Below are positions 8,947-17,184 of a DNA stretch of 40,023 nt, one piece after another. Position numbers and translations under genes: made by a program. Within the stretch, counting starts at the first letter, position 1. The number at the start of each line of letters is the position of its first letter. The stretch spans positions 1 to 40,023 of the forward strand of contig JAEUHP010000020.1 of assembly GCA_016795295.1 (NCBI GenBank), given 5' to 3'. The notes under the pieces were generated by a model. The model saw only the letters and a program-made list of their open reading frames with translations, was not told the DNA's origin and searched no databases. The DNA is from Planctomycetota bacterium (lineage in GTDB: Bacteria > Planctomycetota > UBA1135 > UBA2386).

Positions 8947-10038
8947 TCACTTCTTGTCGCCGGCCTTCACGTCCTGGCCCTTCGCCGCGCCGTCCTTGGC
9001 CTCGCCTTCCTTGGCGGGGGCGTCCTTCGCCGGTTCGGCCTTCTGCGCGGCCGCCTCGGTGACACGCTTCACGGTGGTGCGGTTGGTCATGTCGATCGCC
9101 ATGTCGCCGCCCATCGGGCTCGGCGCGGTGATCGACATGCTCATGGTGCTGGCCGATTCGACCACGAAGCCGTCGGTGCGCGAGTACTTCGCCGAGCCGG
9201 TGATCTTGCCGTTCTTCATCTCCATCTTGCTCATCATCTCGCGCGCCATCGCGCTCTCTTCGGACTCGTCGCCAGCGGCCTTGCCCGGTTCGGTGCCGGC
9301 CGGCTTCTCGACCGTGCCGGCGACGGTGACTTCGAACGCCTCCGCACTGGCCTTGGCCAGCGTCGACTTGAGCTTCTGCACGACCTGCATGTTGCGGCCG
9401 GCCTTGTCCTTCTCGCTGGTCTCCCAAGCGCCGCCCACGGCCACAGCCTGCTCCGGCCGTTCGCCGAACAGGCTCTCGGCCAAGCGCCGCACATTGCCCT
9501 CGTTGAGCTGGCCGCCCAGCATCTGGCTGCCCATGCGGCCGGCCTTCTTGCGCGCCGCGTCGAGCACCTTCTCGACGCCGTCCATCGACACCACTTCGCC
9601 GCGGGCATCGATCTTGACCACGAACGTGTTGCCGGCCAGCGAGGCCATGGCCGCGCCGATCGCATCGAGGTTGGGCATGCCGAAGTCGTCCGCGCCGCCG
9701 TCGCCGGCCTCGGGGGCCGGGTTCAGCGAGTCGAACTCGACGTCGCCCATCATCGGCAGGGTCATCGAGCCCTGGATGCGTGCCACCTTCATCTCGACCG
9801 TCGCCACGCCCTTGGCGTCGACGTCGACCACGGTCGCCTGGATGGTGGTGGTGGTGGCGTTGCCCATGTCCATCTGCTGGCCGCCCATGTCGATGGCCTG
9901 CTCCATCTTGGTTTCCTGCTGCAGCCACACCGATGCCCCCTTCTTGGTGGCGACGCGCAGGTCGTGGTCTTGCGCGCACAGCGGGGCGGCGGCGGCGAGC
10001 AGCAACAGGGACGGGAAGTGGCGGAGGGTCGTCTTCAT
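8947..10038 (-). CDS. secreted protein of unknown function (DUF6263-like)
   Basis: Predicted 363-residue exported protein with a clean signal peptide (residues 1-22, ending PLCAQ). The mature part is rich in Met, Ala, Lys and Thr. It has alternating strands of the kind seen in planctomycete secreted proteins that resemble DUF6263 (a tentative match from memory), with words such as TTTTIQATVVDVDAKGVATV. The last ~40 residues are a low-complexity Ala/Lys/Glu/Asp tail. No catalytic residues or membrane segments are visible after the signal. The start was chosen at 10038 because the upstream extension breaks the signal peptide and a TACCCC box lies 6 bases before it. Role unknown. Confidence 0.65.
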   Translation of the reverse strand: MKTTLRHFPSLLLLAAAAPLCAQDHDLRVATKKGASVWLQQETKMEQAIDMGGQQMDMGNATTTTIQATVVDVDAKGVATVEMKVARIQGSMTLPMMGDVEFDSLNPAPEAGDGGADDFGMPNLDAIGAAMASLAGNTFVVKIDARGEVVSMDGVEKVLDAARKKAGRMGSQMLGGQLNEGNVRRLAESLFGERPEQAVAVGGAWETSEKDKAGRNMQVVQKLKSTLAKASAEAFEVTVAGTVEKPAGTEPGKAAGDESEESAMAREMMSKMEMKNGKITGSAKYSRTDGFVVESASTMSMSITAPSPMGGDMAIDMTNRTTVKRVTEAAAQKAEPAKDAPAKEGEAKDGAAKGQDVKAGDKK

Positions 10039-10044
10039 GATTCT

Positions 10045-10050
10045 GGGGTA
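10045..10050 (-). promoter_or_regulatory. -10-like box TACCCC before the secreted protein gene
   Basis: TACCCC on the minus strand ends exactly 6 bases before the ATG at 10038. It lacks the final T of the usual box, so it is weaker evidence than its neighbours. Confidence 0.35.
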
Positions 10051-10141
10051 GTGGCCGAAAACCCCCACAATACGTCACGGCTGCCCCAGAACGAATGGGG
10101 GAAAGGCTCGGTGCGGCAACCGGCCCCCCCCCTGCGCACGG

Positions 10142-10828
10142 TCACCCGTCGAACCGCAAACCCAGGCCGCGGACCGTCAGCAGGTGCCGGGGGGCCGTTG
10201 GGTCGGGTTCGAACAGTTTGCGCAGCCGCAACACCACGTTGTCCAAGGTGCGCACGGTCAGGGCCGCCTGGCTGCCGAACAGGTGTTCCACCACGATCTT
10301 GCGTGACACCACGGTGCCGCGGTGGGCGGCCAGCAACTTGAGCAGTTTGGTCTCGGTGGCGGTCAGTTCCACGTCCTCCCCGGTCCGGGTGCGGGCGCGC
10401 ATGGTGCGGAAATCCACCCGGTTGCCGCCGAAATCCAGCAGGTCGGTGCCGGGGCCTGGCGGCGCACTGCGGCGCAGCAGGTTGTCGACCCGCAGCAGCA
10501 GTTCGCGCAGGTTGAAGGGTTTGGGCAGGTAGTCGTCGGCCTGCAACTCGAGGCCGCGGATGCGATCGCGGTCGGCACTGCGGGCGCTGAGGATCAGCAC
10601 CGGCGTGTGGTCGCCGCGGCCGCGCAGTTGCCGCAGCACCTCGAAGCCGTCGCAGCCCGGCAGCATCACGTCGAGGATCAGCAGATCGATGCCGCCCCGC
10701 GCCATGCGTTCGAGCGCTTGCGGTCCGGTCAGCACGTGTTCGGCGTGGTAGGACTCCAGCGCGAGATTGTCGCACAGCATCTCGCCGAGGGCGGGTTCGT
10801 CTTCGGCGACCAGGATCCAGCGGCTCAT
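10142..10828 (-). CDS. OmpR-family two-component response regulator
   Basis: Predicted 228-residue DNA-binding regulator. Residues 1-120 form a receiver: acidic pair in VAEDEP, phospho-acceptor Asp53 in LILDVMLPGCDG, Ser81 in LILSARS, Lys103 in DDYLPKPFN. Residues ~130-226 form a winged-helix output domain (TATETKLLKLLAAHRGTVVS and VRTLDNVVLRLRKLFEPD). All key receiver residues are present. The start codon overlaps the kinase stop by 4 bases (ATGA), and a strong AAGGAG ribosome site lies 7 bases upstream inside the kinase gene, so the two are co-translated. It should be phosphorylated by the adjacent kinase; target genes are unknown. Confidence 0.95.
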   Translation of the reverse strand: MSRWILVAEDEPALGEMLCDNLALESYHAEHVLTGPQALERMARGGIDLLILDVMLPGCDGFEVLRQLRGRGDHTPVLILSARSADRDRIRGLELQADDYLPKPFNLRELLLRVDNLLRRSAPPGPGTDLLDFGGNRVDFRTMRARTRTGEDVELTATETKLLKLLAAHRGTVVSRKIVVEHLFGSQAALTVRTLDNVVLRLRKLFEPDPTAPRHLLTVRGLGLRFDG

Positions 10829-11811
10829 TTCGGGGCTCCTTTGCGCGGCAGGCGCACGCGGAACTCGGCGCCGCGCCCGCGGCCGTCGCTGTGCGCGGTC
10901 ACGCTGCCGCCGTGCGCCAGCACCAGTTCGCGCACCAGATGCAGGCCGAGGCCAGTGCCGCCGCTGCTCGGATCGCTGCCGCGCCAGAACGGGCGGAACG
11001 CACCCTGCAGCTCCGCGGTGTCCAGGCCGCGGCCCTGGTCGTGCACGGTGATCCGCGCAAACTCGCCGTCCTCGGCCAGGGTCACGGTGACTTGCGTGCC
11101 GGCGGCGGAGAACTTGACCGCGTTGTCGAGCAGGTTGCGCAGCACCAGCTGCACGGCCCGCGGGTCGCGGGGCAGATCCAGCCGTTCGGGCAACCGCGCC
11201 GACAGCACCACGCCGGTGGCCTGGGCGCGCGGCTGCACCGCGGCCATGGCCGTGCGCACGTCGGCGACCAAGTCGCCGACCTCGCGGTGGAACTGGGCGG
11301 CGGTGGTGCGCAGCCCGGCGGCGACCAGCACGTTGGTCAGACCGCGTTCGAGCCGTTCGGCTTCGCCGAGGCCGTTCGCCAGGTAGCGCATTTGTTTGTC
11401 GGCCGGAATCCGGCCGTCGCGCAACGACTCGAGCAACAGCACGAGGGTCGCCAGCGGCGTCTTGAGTTCGTGCGTCGCCGCGGCTAGGAACCGGTCCTGG
11501 GCCTGCTGCAATGCCTGCTCGCGGCGTTCGCTGCGCAGATACAGCCAGCCGGCCAGCAGCAGGATCGCGGCAAAGGTCGCGCCTTCGCTGGCGAACATCA
11601 CCACGCGGCGGTCGGCGAGTTCGGTCAGTTGCGCCGCGGCCGGCGCGCCGAGCGCGCGCGCCACGGCGTCGGCGTCGCCGCGCAACAGATGCGTGCCGGC
11701 CGCCGCCAGGTCGCGGCTGGCGGCGACCTGGAACGTGGTCCACCAGGCGACCAGCAGCAGCGCCAGGACCAGCGTCAGCAGATACAGCAGAAAACTCGAC
11801 GAACGCAGCAC
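10825..11811 (-). CDS. membrane sensor histidine kinase
   Basis: Predicted 328-residue inner-membrane kinase. Two membrane helices (residues ~5-24 and ~70-92) flank a short ~45-residue extracytoplasmic segment. A HisKA domain follows with His114 in ATHELKTPLA, and then a HATPase domain with N-box NLLDNAVKFS (~226-235), G1 DQGRGLD and G2 GGTGLGLHLV. The sensor segment is too small for a known ligand domain. The start is GTG at 11811, just before the first helix. It lies 4 bases after the stop of the secreted protein gene, yet a TACGCT box ends 8 bases before it, so it may have its own leaderless transcript. It overlaps the regulator gene by 4 bases. Confidence 0.93.
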   Translation of the reverse strand: MLRSSSFLLYLLTLVLALLLVAWWTTFQVAASRDLAAAGTHLLRGDADAVARALGAPAAAQLTELADRRVVMFASEGATFAAILLLAGWLYLRSERREQALQQAQDRFLAAATHELKTPLATLVLLLESLRDGRIPADKQMRYLANGLGEAERLERGLTNVLVAAGLRTTAAQFHREVGDLVADVRTAMAAVQPRAQATGVVLSARLPERLDLPRDPRAVQLVLRNLLDNAVKFSAAGTQVTVTLAEDGEFARITVHDQGRGLDTAELQGAFRPFWRGSDPSSGGTGLGLHLVRELVLAHGGSVTAHSDGRGRGAEFRVRLPRKGAPK

Positions 11812-11815
11812 GGGC

Positions 11816-12934
11816 TCACAGCGTACGCAACCGCATCGCACAACCGAAGGCCCGAACCTCGGTCGCCACCGGTGCCAGGGCGCTGTCGCCGTTGCCGACC
11901 AAGTAGGTGCCACGGCCAAGCGGTTGGAAACTGCCGAGCGTGACCGCCGCGGCGTTGCTGACGGCGACCCCGAACGCGCTGGCCGACGGCGCCAGGGTCG
12001 CGAGCTGCGAGTAGATCTGCACCCCGGCGAACGCCGGGTTGGCCGGCACGGCCATGGCGCTGCCGGGCTGGTTGGCGGACAGGAACCCCGCGGCATCGGC
12101 GGTGGCGACGCCGTAGTAGTCGATGCTGGTCAGGATCGAACAGGTGCTGCCCGGAATGGGGAACGGCAGCGCGCCGAAGCCGCTGTGGGAGTTCGACAGG
12201 CCGAACACCGTGAACACCGGCGCGAACGCGCCGAGGTTCTGGCCGGACAGGAAGTAAGCCGCACCCGGGGCGCGCGTGCCGCTGACCGACAGACTCGCCG
12301 CGGGCCGGCCCGGGGCCACGGGGCAGCCCTGGCCGTAGAGCTGCAGGTTGCCGTCGACCACACCACCGCTGGTCGGTGCCCCGTCGAGGATCGCGTGGGA
12401 GTAGCCGAAGTTGGCGATGTTGTTGCCCTCCATGCGCACGTCGACCACCAGCCAACCGCCGGCGGGGATGTCGATGGCCGCGGGGGCCTGGAACGGGAAG
12501 GCCAGGCTGCCGTTCGGCCCACCCCACGGGTGCGGGAACGCCGAACCCGGATCCGGCATGAACGTCCACGGCCCGTCGAACACCGGCTGCAGCGGCTGGC
12601 TGAGGTTGTCGGCGAAGCGCGGGCCGGGCATCGGGTTGGTGGTGGTGCCGATGTCGATGCGCAGCCGCTGGATCTGGAACGGCCCCGGGTAGCCCACTTG
12701 CGGGATCGGGCCGTCATAACGCCATTCGAGCTGGTCGGCCTGGAACTGGGCCATGCCGACTTCGGCCGCCGTGTAGAAGAACTGCACTCGGCAGTTGACC
12801 TGCATCAGCGGCAGCAGCGTGTAGTTCGGCAGTTCGCTGGCCGGATTCGCGGTGGCCGGCAGGCTGAGGAAACTCTGGGCGGGAACGGCCGCGCCGAGGG
12901 CGGCGAGGCACAGGACGACGGGGAAGTGGGTCAT
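11816..12934 (-). CDS. secreted protein of unknown function upstream of a two-component pair
   Basis: Predicted 372-residue exported protein (signal peptide residues 1-19, ending AAVPAQ). The first ~190 residues are strand-rich, with many Trp, Pro and Gly and no catalytic motif. A GQGC word then opens a C-terminal region of ~175 residues. This contains VPANPAFAGVQIYSQLATL and a later SNAA word, the pattern also found at the ends of the secreted proteins at 2489, 3864 and 34202. The gene ends 4 bases before the sensor kinase start on the same strand, suggesting a possible functional link. Its own start lacks a close -10 box; TACAAC (12979-12984) would give a leader of about 38 bases containing a hairpin. 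Confidence 0.7.
   Translation of the reverse strand: MTHFPVVLCLAALGAAVPAQSFLSLPATANPASELPNYTLLPLMQVNCRVQFFYTAAEVGMAQFQADQLEWRYDGPIPQVGYPGPFQIQRLRIDIGTTTNPMPGPRFADNLSQPLQPVFDGPWTFMPDPGSAFPHPWGGPNGSLAFPFQAPAAIDIPAGGWLVVDVRMEGNNIANFGYSHAILDGAPTSGGVVDGNLQLYGQGCPVAPGRPAASLSVSGTRAPGAAYFLSGQNLGAFAPVFTVFGLSNSHSGFGALPFPIPGSTCSILTSIDYYGVATADAAGFLSANQPGSAMAVPANPAFAGVQIYSQLATLAPSASAFGVAVSNAAAVTLGSFQPLGRGTYLVGNGDSALAPVATEVRAFGCAMRLRTL
11820..11825 (-). promoter_or_regulatory. -10 box TACGCT, possible internal leaderless start of the kinase gene
   Basis: TACGCT on the minus strand ends 8 bases before the GTG at 11811. It lies in the last codons of the upstream gene, so its sequence is also constrained by coding. 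Confidence 0.35.
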
Positions 12935-12943
12935 GGTCGGTGG

Positions 12944-12963
12944 GCTGCGGCAGCGGCCGCAGC
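12944..12963. other. hairpin in the leader of the secreted protein gene
   Basis: GCTGCGGC (12944-12951) and GCCGCAGC (12956-12963) form a perfect 8-base-pair stem with loop AGCG, 9 bases upstream of the ATG at 12934. It sits in the divergent spacer shared with the cytochrome gene. It could affect translation or be a protein-binding palindrome. Confidence 0.4.
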
Positions 12964-13065
12964 AGTTCGATGGCCGGCGTTGTAGGACCAGGCCAGGGGC
13001 TGTGTGTCACCGCACCGTCATTGCCGTCTACGCTCTTGGTCCCACGATCGAAGCGTGCGGTGGGT

Positions 13066-13071
13066 TAGCCT
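13066..13071 (+). promoter_or_regulatory. -10 box TAGCCT, leaderless start of the cytochrome gene
   Basis: TAGCCT ends 8 bases before the ATG at 13080. No ribosome site is seen between. Confidence 0.5.
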
Positions 13072-13079
13072 TTGGGCCC

Positions 13080-15380
13080 ATGCGGCAGCTTCGGTTCGTG
13101 CAGTTCGCCCTCGGGTGTTGGTGCGGGGCCGCGCTGGCCCACGCACAGGATGCGGCGGCGGTCGGCGCGGCGTTCACGGCGGAGCACTGCGTCGGCTGCC
13201 ACGATCGCGACACGCAGAAGGGCGGGCTCGACCTCACCGCACCACCGGCGACCGAGGCCGCACGGCTGTGGCGCCTGCACCGCTTGCGCCTGCGCGTGGC
13301 CGCGGCCGAGATGCCGCCGCCGGGTGAGACGCCGCCGTCGGCCGCGGCGCGCGGCCAGTTCGCGGCCGAGGTGGCCGCCGAACTGGCTGCGGCGGTGCCG
13401 CGCCTGCCGAGTGATCCGGGCCGCGTCACGGTGCGGCGGTTGTCGCGCACCCAATGGGCGAACTGTGTGCGCGACCTGTGCGGGGTGGTGGCCGACACGG
13501 CCCAGTTTCCCGCGGACGACCTCGGCTACGGGTTCGACACGGTGGGTGATGCGCTCAGCTTCTCCACGCTGCACCTCGAGAAGTACCTGGCCGCCGCCGG
13601 GGCGGTCGCCGCGGAGGTGTTCCCCGACGAGCATCCGACGCGGCCCGCGGCGCGGCGCTGCGAAGCCGAAGCGATGGCGGTGGTCGCCGGCCCTGGCGCG
13701 CATCAGGACGGCGAAGTGGCGGTGCTCTACACCAACGCGACGCTCGAACAGACGGTGGACCTGCCGCGCGAGGGCCGTTACCGCCTGCGGGTGTGTGCCG
13801 CGTCGACGCCGGCCGGGGACCAGCCGGCCAAGCTCGCGCTGCGCGTCGACGATGCCGCGCCGCACGAGTTCGAGGTGCCCGAGCGCGCTCCGCAGGTGTT
13901 CGAGCACGTGTTGGCGCTGCCGCGCGGCCGGCACCGCATCGCGCTCGCCTTCACCAACGACCACTACGACCCCAAGCACCCCGACCCGAGCCGGCGTGAT
14001 CGCAACCTGAGCCTCGACTGGCTCGAAGTGGTCGGGCCGCTCGACCCACGGGTGCTGCCGGAGGCCCAGCGCTGGCTGCACGAAGCCGTGGGCCAGCGCG
14101 GCGACGAGGCGGCGCGGCTCCGCGGGTTCGTGACCGAGGCGCTCGGCCGGCTGTGGCGGAGGCCGGCGAGCCGCGAGGAAGTGGTGCGGTTGCAGCAACT
14201 GGGCGGTGCCGTGCTGCGGGGTGGCGGGTCGCTGGCGCTGGCGCTGCAGCGCGTTTTGCAGGCGGCACTCGCGTCACCGCACTTCCTGTTTCGGCTCGAG
14301 CCAGGAGCCACCGGTGCGGTGCCCGGCAGCAAGCCGGGCGCGGTGGTGCCGCTGCCACCGGTACAGCTCGCCTCGCGCCTGTCGTTCTTCTTGTGGGCCA
14401 GCGCGCCAGACGAAGAACTGCTCGAACTCGGCCGGCGCGGGCGCCTCGGCGACCCCGCGGTCCTGGCGGCGCAGGTCGCCCGGATGCTGCTCGATCCGCG
14501 CGCCGAGGCTCTGGCCACCGACTTCGCCGCGCAGTGGTTCGAACTGAAGCTGCTGTGGGAGCGCACGCCCGATCCAGCGCGGTTTCCCGGCTTCGACGAC
14601 GCCCTGCGCGCCTCGCTGCGCCGCGAGACCGAACTGTTGTTCCTGTGCGTGCTGCGCGACGGACTCGACGTGCGCACCCTGCTCACTGCCGACTTCACGC
14701 ACGTCGATGCGCGCCTGGCCCAGCACTACGGCTGGCCCGAGCCCGCGGCCGGCGGGTGGCAGCGGGTGCCGCTGCCGGCCGAGCAGCGCGAACGCGGCGG
14801 CGTGCTCGGCCACGGCAGCATCCTGGCGATCACGTCGAACCCCACACGCACTTCGCCGGTGAAGCGCGGCCGCTGGATCCTGGACAACCTGCTCGGCCAG
14901 CCGCCGCCGCCGCCGCCGCCGGGCAACGACACCTTGGTCGGCGAACGCACCATCGACAGCAGCCGGTCGCTGCGCGAGCAGCTGGCGCAGCACCGCGAGG
15001 CCAAGGCGTGTGCCGTCTGCCACCAGCGCATGGATGCGCTCGGTTTCGCGCTCGAACGCTACGACGTGCTCGGCCGCCACCGCGCCACGGATGCCGCTGG
15101 GCCGATCGACTGCTCCGGCGAACTGCCGGACGGCCGGCCGCTGGTCGGACTGGCCGGCGTGGTCGCCGTGCTGCGCGACGATCCGCAGTTCGTGCACTTG
15201 GTCGCGCGCAAGTTGTTCACCTATGCGCTCGGTCGCGAGCCGCGGCCGGTCGACCAGCTGCGGCTGTTGCTCGCCGTCGACGCCTTGCTCGGGCGCGGCC
15301 CGGTGACGCTCGCCGACCTGATCCTGGTGGTGGTGCAGAGCGAAGCGTTTCGCTGCCGCACGGTGGCCGGCCGCGGCTGA
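13080..15380 (+). CDS. planctomycete-type secreted cytochrome (DUF1587/1595/1592/1588/1585)
   Basis: Predicted 766-residue exported protein with a signal peptide (residues 1-23, ending LAHAQ). Domains in order: a haem c site CVGCH (Cys37, Cys40, His41); DUF1587 (RRLSRTQWANCVRDLCGV, ~120); a carbohydrate-binding-like insert (~200-310); DUF1595 (~345-400); DUF1592 (ASRLSFFLWASAPDEELL); DUF1588 (GHGSILAITSNPTRTSPVKR), with a second CxxCH (Cys644, Cys647, His648); DUF1585 at the C-terminus (ARKLFTYALGREP). This architecture is abundant in Planctomycetota and usually lies beside a DUF1552 gene. Here no such partner is present on either side. Biochemical function is not established; electron transfer tied to polymer breakdown is often suggested. 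Start ATG 13080 is set by the signal peptide. Confidence 0.9.
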   Translation: MRQLRFVQFALGCWCGAALAHAQDAAAVGAAFTAEHCVGCHDRDTQKGGLDLTAPPATEAARLWRLHRLRLRVAAAEMPPPGETPPSAAARGQFAAEVAAELAAAVPRLPSDPGRVTVRRLSRTQWANCVRDLCGVVADTAQFPADDLGYGFDTVGDALSFSTLHLEKYLAAAGAVAAEVFPDEHPTRPAARRCEAEAMAVVAGPGAHQDGEVAVLYTNATLEQTVDLPREGRYRLRVCAASTPAGDQPAKLALRVDDAAPHEFEVPERAPQVFEHVLALPRGRHRIALAFTNDHYDPKHPDPSRRDRNLSLDWLEVVGPLDPRVLPEAQRWLHEAVGQRGDEAARLRGFVTEALGRLWRRPASREEVVRLQQLGGAVLRGGGSLALALQRVLQAALASPHFLFRLEPGATGAVPGSKPGAVVPLPPVQLASRLSFFLWASAPDEELLELGRRGRLGDPAVLAAQVARMLLDPRAEALATDFAAQWFELKLLWERTPDPARFPGFDDALRASLRRETELLFLCVLRDGLDVRTLLTADFTHVDARLAQHYGWPEPAAGGWQRVPLPAEQRERGGVLGHGSILAITSNPTRTSPVKRGRWILDNLLGQPPPPPPPGNDTLVGERTIDSSRSLREQLAQHREAKACAVCHQRMDALGFALERYDVLGRHRATDAAGPIDCSGELPDGRPLVGLAGVVAVLRDDPQFVHLVARKLFTYALGREPRPVDQLRLLLAVDALLGRGPVTLADLILVVVQSEAFRCRTVAGRG

Positions 15381-15398
15381 GGGCGGTCGCGCGGCGCG

Positions 15399-17078
15399 TC
15401 AGCGCGCGGCTTTGGCGAGGGCCACCAGGGCCCGCCGCAACGGGCGATGCCGGTCGAGAGCTGGCACGTAGTCGCTCTCGCGGCGGCCGCCCTTGGCTCG
15501 CGCCACCTCGGCCGCCGCCCGGCGGTCCGCGGGCGACCAGCGCTCGAGGCCGGGCAGGGCCAGCAAGAGCGGCGCCCAACGCACGAACGCGAGCCGTTCG
15601 CCTTCGTCCCACTTCTGCCAGTCGCGGACCCCACAGCGTGACGCGGCGGCTGCGGCGCAGGCGGCTTCGGCCGCGCTGCGGTCGGCACCGAAGCGCTGGG
15701 CGAGCAGGTCGGTGACCGCGAGGCCGATCTGGGCCAGCGGGAACACGCCGATCACGTCGTCGCGCGGTTCGCCGAGCGACCAGTAGACGTTGTGCGCGGC
15801 CAGGGCCGCGAGCACGCGCTTCGACGAGCGGTGGGTCGGCGAGCGCCGCAGCTGCGCCACTTCGGCCCGGTGCAGGCGCTGCTGCTCCGGGTCGCGCGCG
15901 GCGAAGCCGAGTTTGGCGTAGAACCAGTACGCGCCCGACGCGAGGCCTTCGTCGTTGCCGTCGCCGCCGAGCTGGTAGGGATAGACGGTGAACGTGTCGC
16001 TGCCGAACAGTTGCCGGGTCAGCGCCAGCACCCGGCCGTAGACGTGGCCCGCTTCGCCGCCGCGCCACGGCTCGAACACGTTGTAGGCGACTTCCGAACT
16101 GCCGAACAGGGCACTGACCAGCACGTAGCCGATCGGCACGCCGTTCTTCAAGGTCAGGAACGCGTAGACGGACTCGAGCAGCAGGCGCCGCTCGGGCTGC
16201 ATGCCGAACACCGCGAACTCGAGGCCGTCTCCGGCGTCGAACAGACGCACGTCGCGCGGGTCGGCGTAGGCGAAGGCGTCGAGGTCGCGGTGGCGCAGCA
16301 CCATGGCTTCGCGTGCCAAGGTCACCAGTTGCTCGGCGAGAGCCGCGTCGACCGGCTGTTCGGCGGCGGTGTAACGCACGGCTTGCCGCAGGTCGGGCCG
16401 TGCGCGGCGCAGCGGCGCGGTGACGAAGTGCACCGGCCGGCCGGGCAGCACCGCGCGCGAGCGCGACGGGACGCCCGGCACCGGCCGCAGCACGAAGTCG
16501 AGTTCCAGTTCCTCGAAGAACGTCTCGCGCATGGCGTCGCTGCCCGGCAATGCGGCGGCCCCGCGGATCAGGAAGTCCGCGTCGCTGTGGTCGCCGGCGA
16601 GGCGCCGCACCCAGTCGGCCGCCGACCAGTCGAGTTCGTCGAGCGCAGGCGTCTCGGCCCAGTGGGCGAACAGCGGCAGACGCTGCAGCAGCAGCGCTTC
16701 GTTGCGGTAGTCGCGCCAGTCGACCGCGAGAGCGCCCGGGAAGCGGCGGCAGAGCCAGCGCGCGGTGTCGGCGTAGAACGAGTAGTGCAGAGCCGTGCCG
16801 GCGATGCCGGTGTCGGCGAGGCGCCGTTGGTGGCGCACCAGGTCCGGCCGCAGGTCGAAGCGGTCGAGCATGACCACCACCTTGTCGAGCAGGGCCTGGT
16901 CGTCCGGGTAGGCGCGCAGGAAACACAGCGCCTCGTGCAGGCGTTGCACCGCTTCGGCGGTGGGCAACTTGCGGTCTTCGAGCGCGTGCAGCAGCGCGAA
17001 CTTGCGGTCTGCGTGGCCGCTGCCGAACTGCGGCAGCAGGCGTTCGAGTTCGGCGAGCAGGCGCAGAGCGGTGGGCAT
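15399..17078 (-). CDS. conserved protein of unknown function, possible GNAT-like segment
   Basis: Predicted 559-residue soluble protein without signal peptide or membrane helix. I do not recognise the family. The N-terminal ~130 residues are helical. The middle (residues ~290-400) has a pattern suggestive of an acyltransferase-like fold: strands NGVPIGYVLVSALFG and EVAYNVFEPWRGGEAGHVYG, then FTVYPYQLGGDGNDEG and SGAYWFYAKLGFAARD, where the last resembles the closing motif of GNAT enzymes. The clustered Tyr, Trp and Gly residues look like an active or binding site. It is convergent with the cytochrome gene (18-base gap). It follows the carbon-transport operon on the same strand after 106 bases, but has its own TAGTGT box and a clear GGAGG site (17086-17090) 7 bases before the ATG. 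Confidence 0.6.
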   Translation of the reverse strand: MPTALRLLAELERLLPQFGSGHADRKFALLHALEDRKLPTAEAVQRLHEALCFLRAYPDDQALLDKVVVMLDRFDLRPDLVRHQRRLADTGIAGTALHYSFYADTARWLCRRFPGALAVDWRDYRNEALLLQRLPLFAHWAETPALDELDWSAADWVRRLAGDHSDADFLIRGAAALPGSDAMRETFFEELELDFVLRPVPGVPSRSRAVLPGRPVHFVTAPLRRARPDLRQAVRYTAAEQPVDAALAEQLVTLAREAMVLRHRDLDAFAYADPRDVRLFDAGDGLEFAVFGMQPERRLLLESVYAFLTLKNGVPIGYVLVSALFGSSEVAYNVFEPWRGGEAGHVYGRVLALTRQLFGSDTFTVYPYQLGGDGNDEGLASGAYWFYAKLGFAARDPEQQRLHRAEVAQLRRSPTHRSSKRVLAALAAHNVYWSLGEPRDDVIGVFPLAQIGLAVTDLLAQRFGADRSAAEAACAAAAASRCGVRDWQKWDEGERLAFVRWAPLLLALPGLERWSPADRRAAAEVARAKGGRRESDYVPALDRHRPLRRALVALAKAAR

Positions 17079-17184
17079 GGTTCGACCTCCGACGCGACAC
17101 TAGTGCCGGGTCGACCCCGTTGCCATGGGCCGAGTGGCCCGCGGCTGCTGGCGGGCTGCGGCGGGCGATGCCGCGCTGCGCCGA

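Noticed and set aside
10142..11743. A single long minus-strand frame through kinase and regulator suggesting a fusion protein.
   Set aside because: The part upstream of the regulator start is a shadow of the kinase in another frame; the ATGA overlap and AAGGAG site show two separate proteins.
13036..13041. TTGGTC as a -35 for the cytochrome gene.
   Set aside because: The distance to TAGCCT is 24 bases, too long for a sigma-70 promoter.
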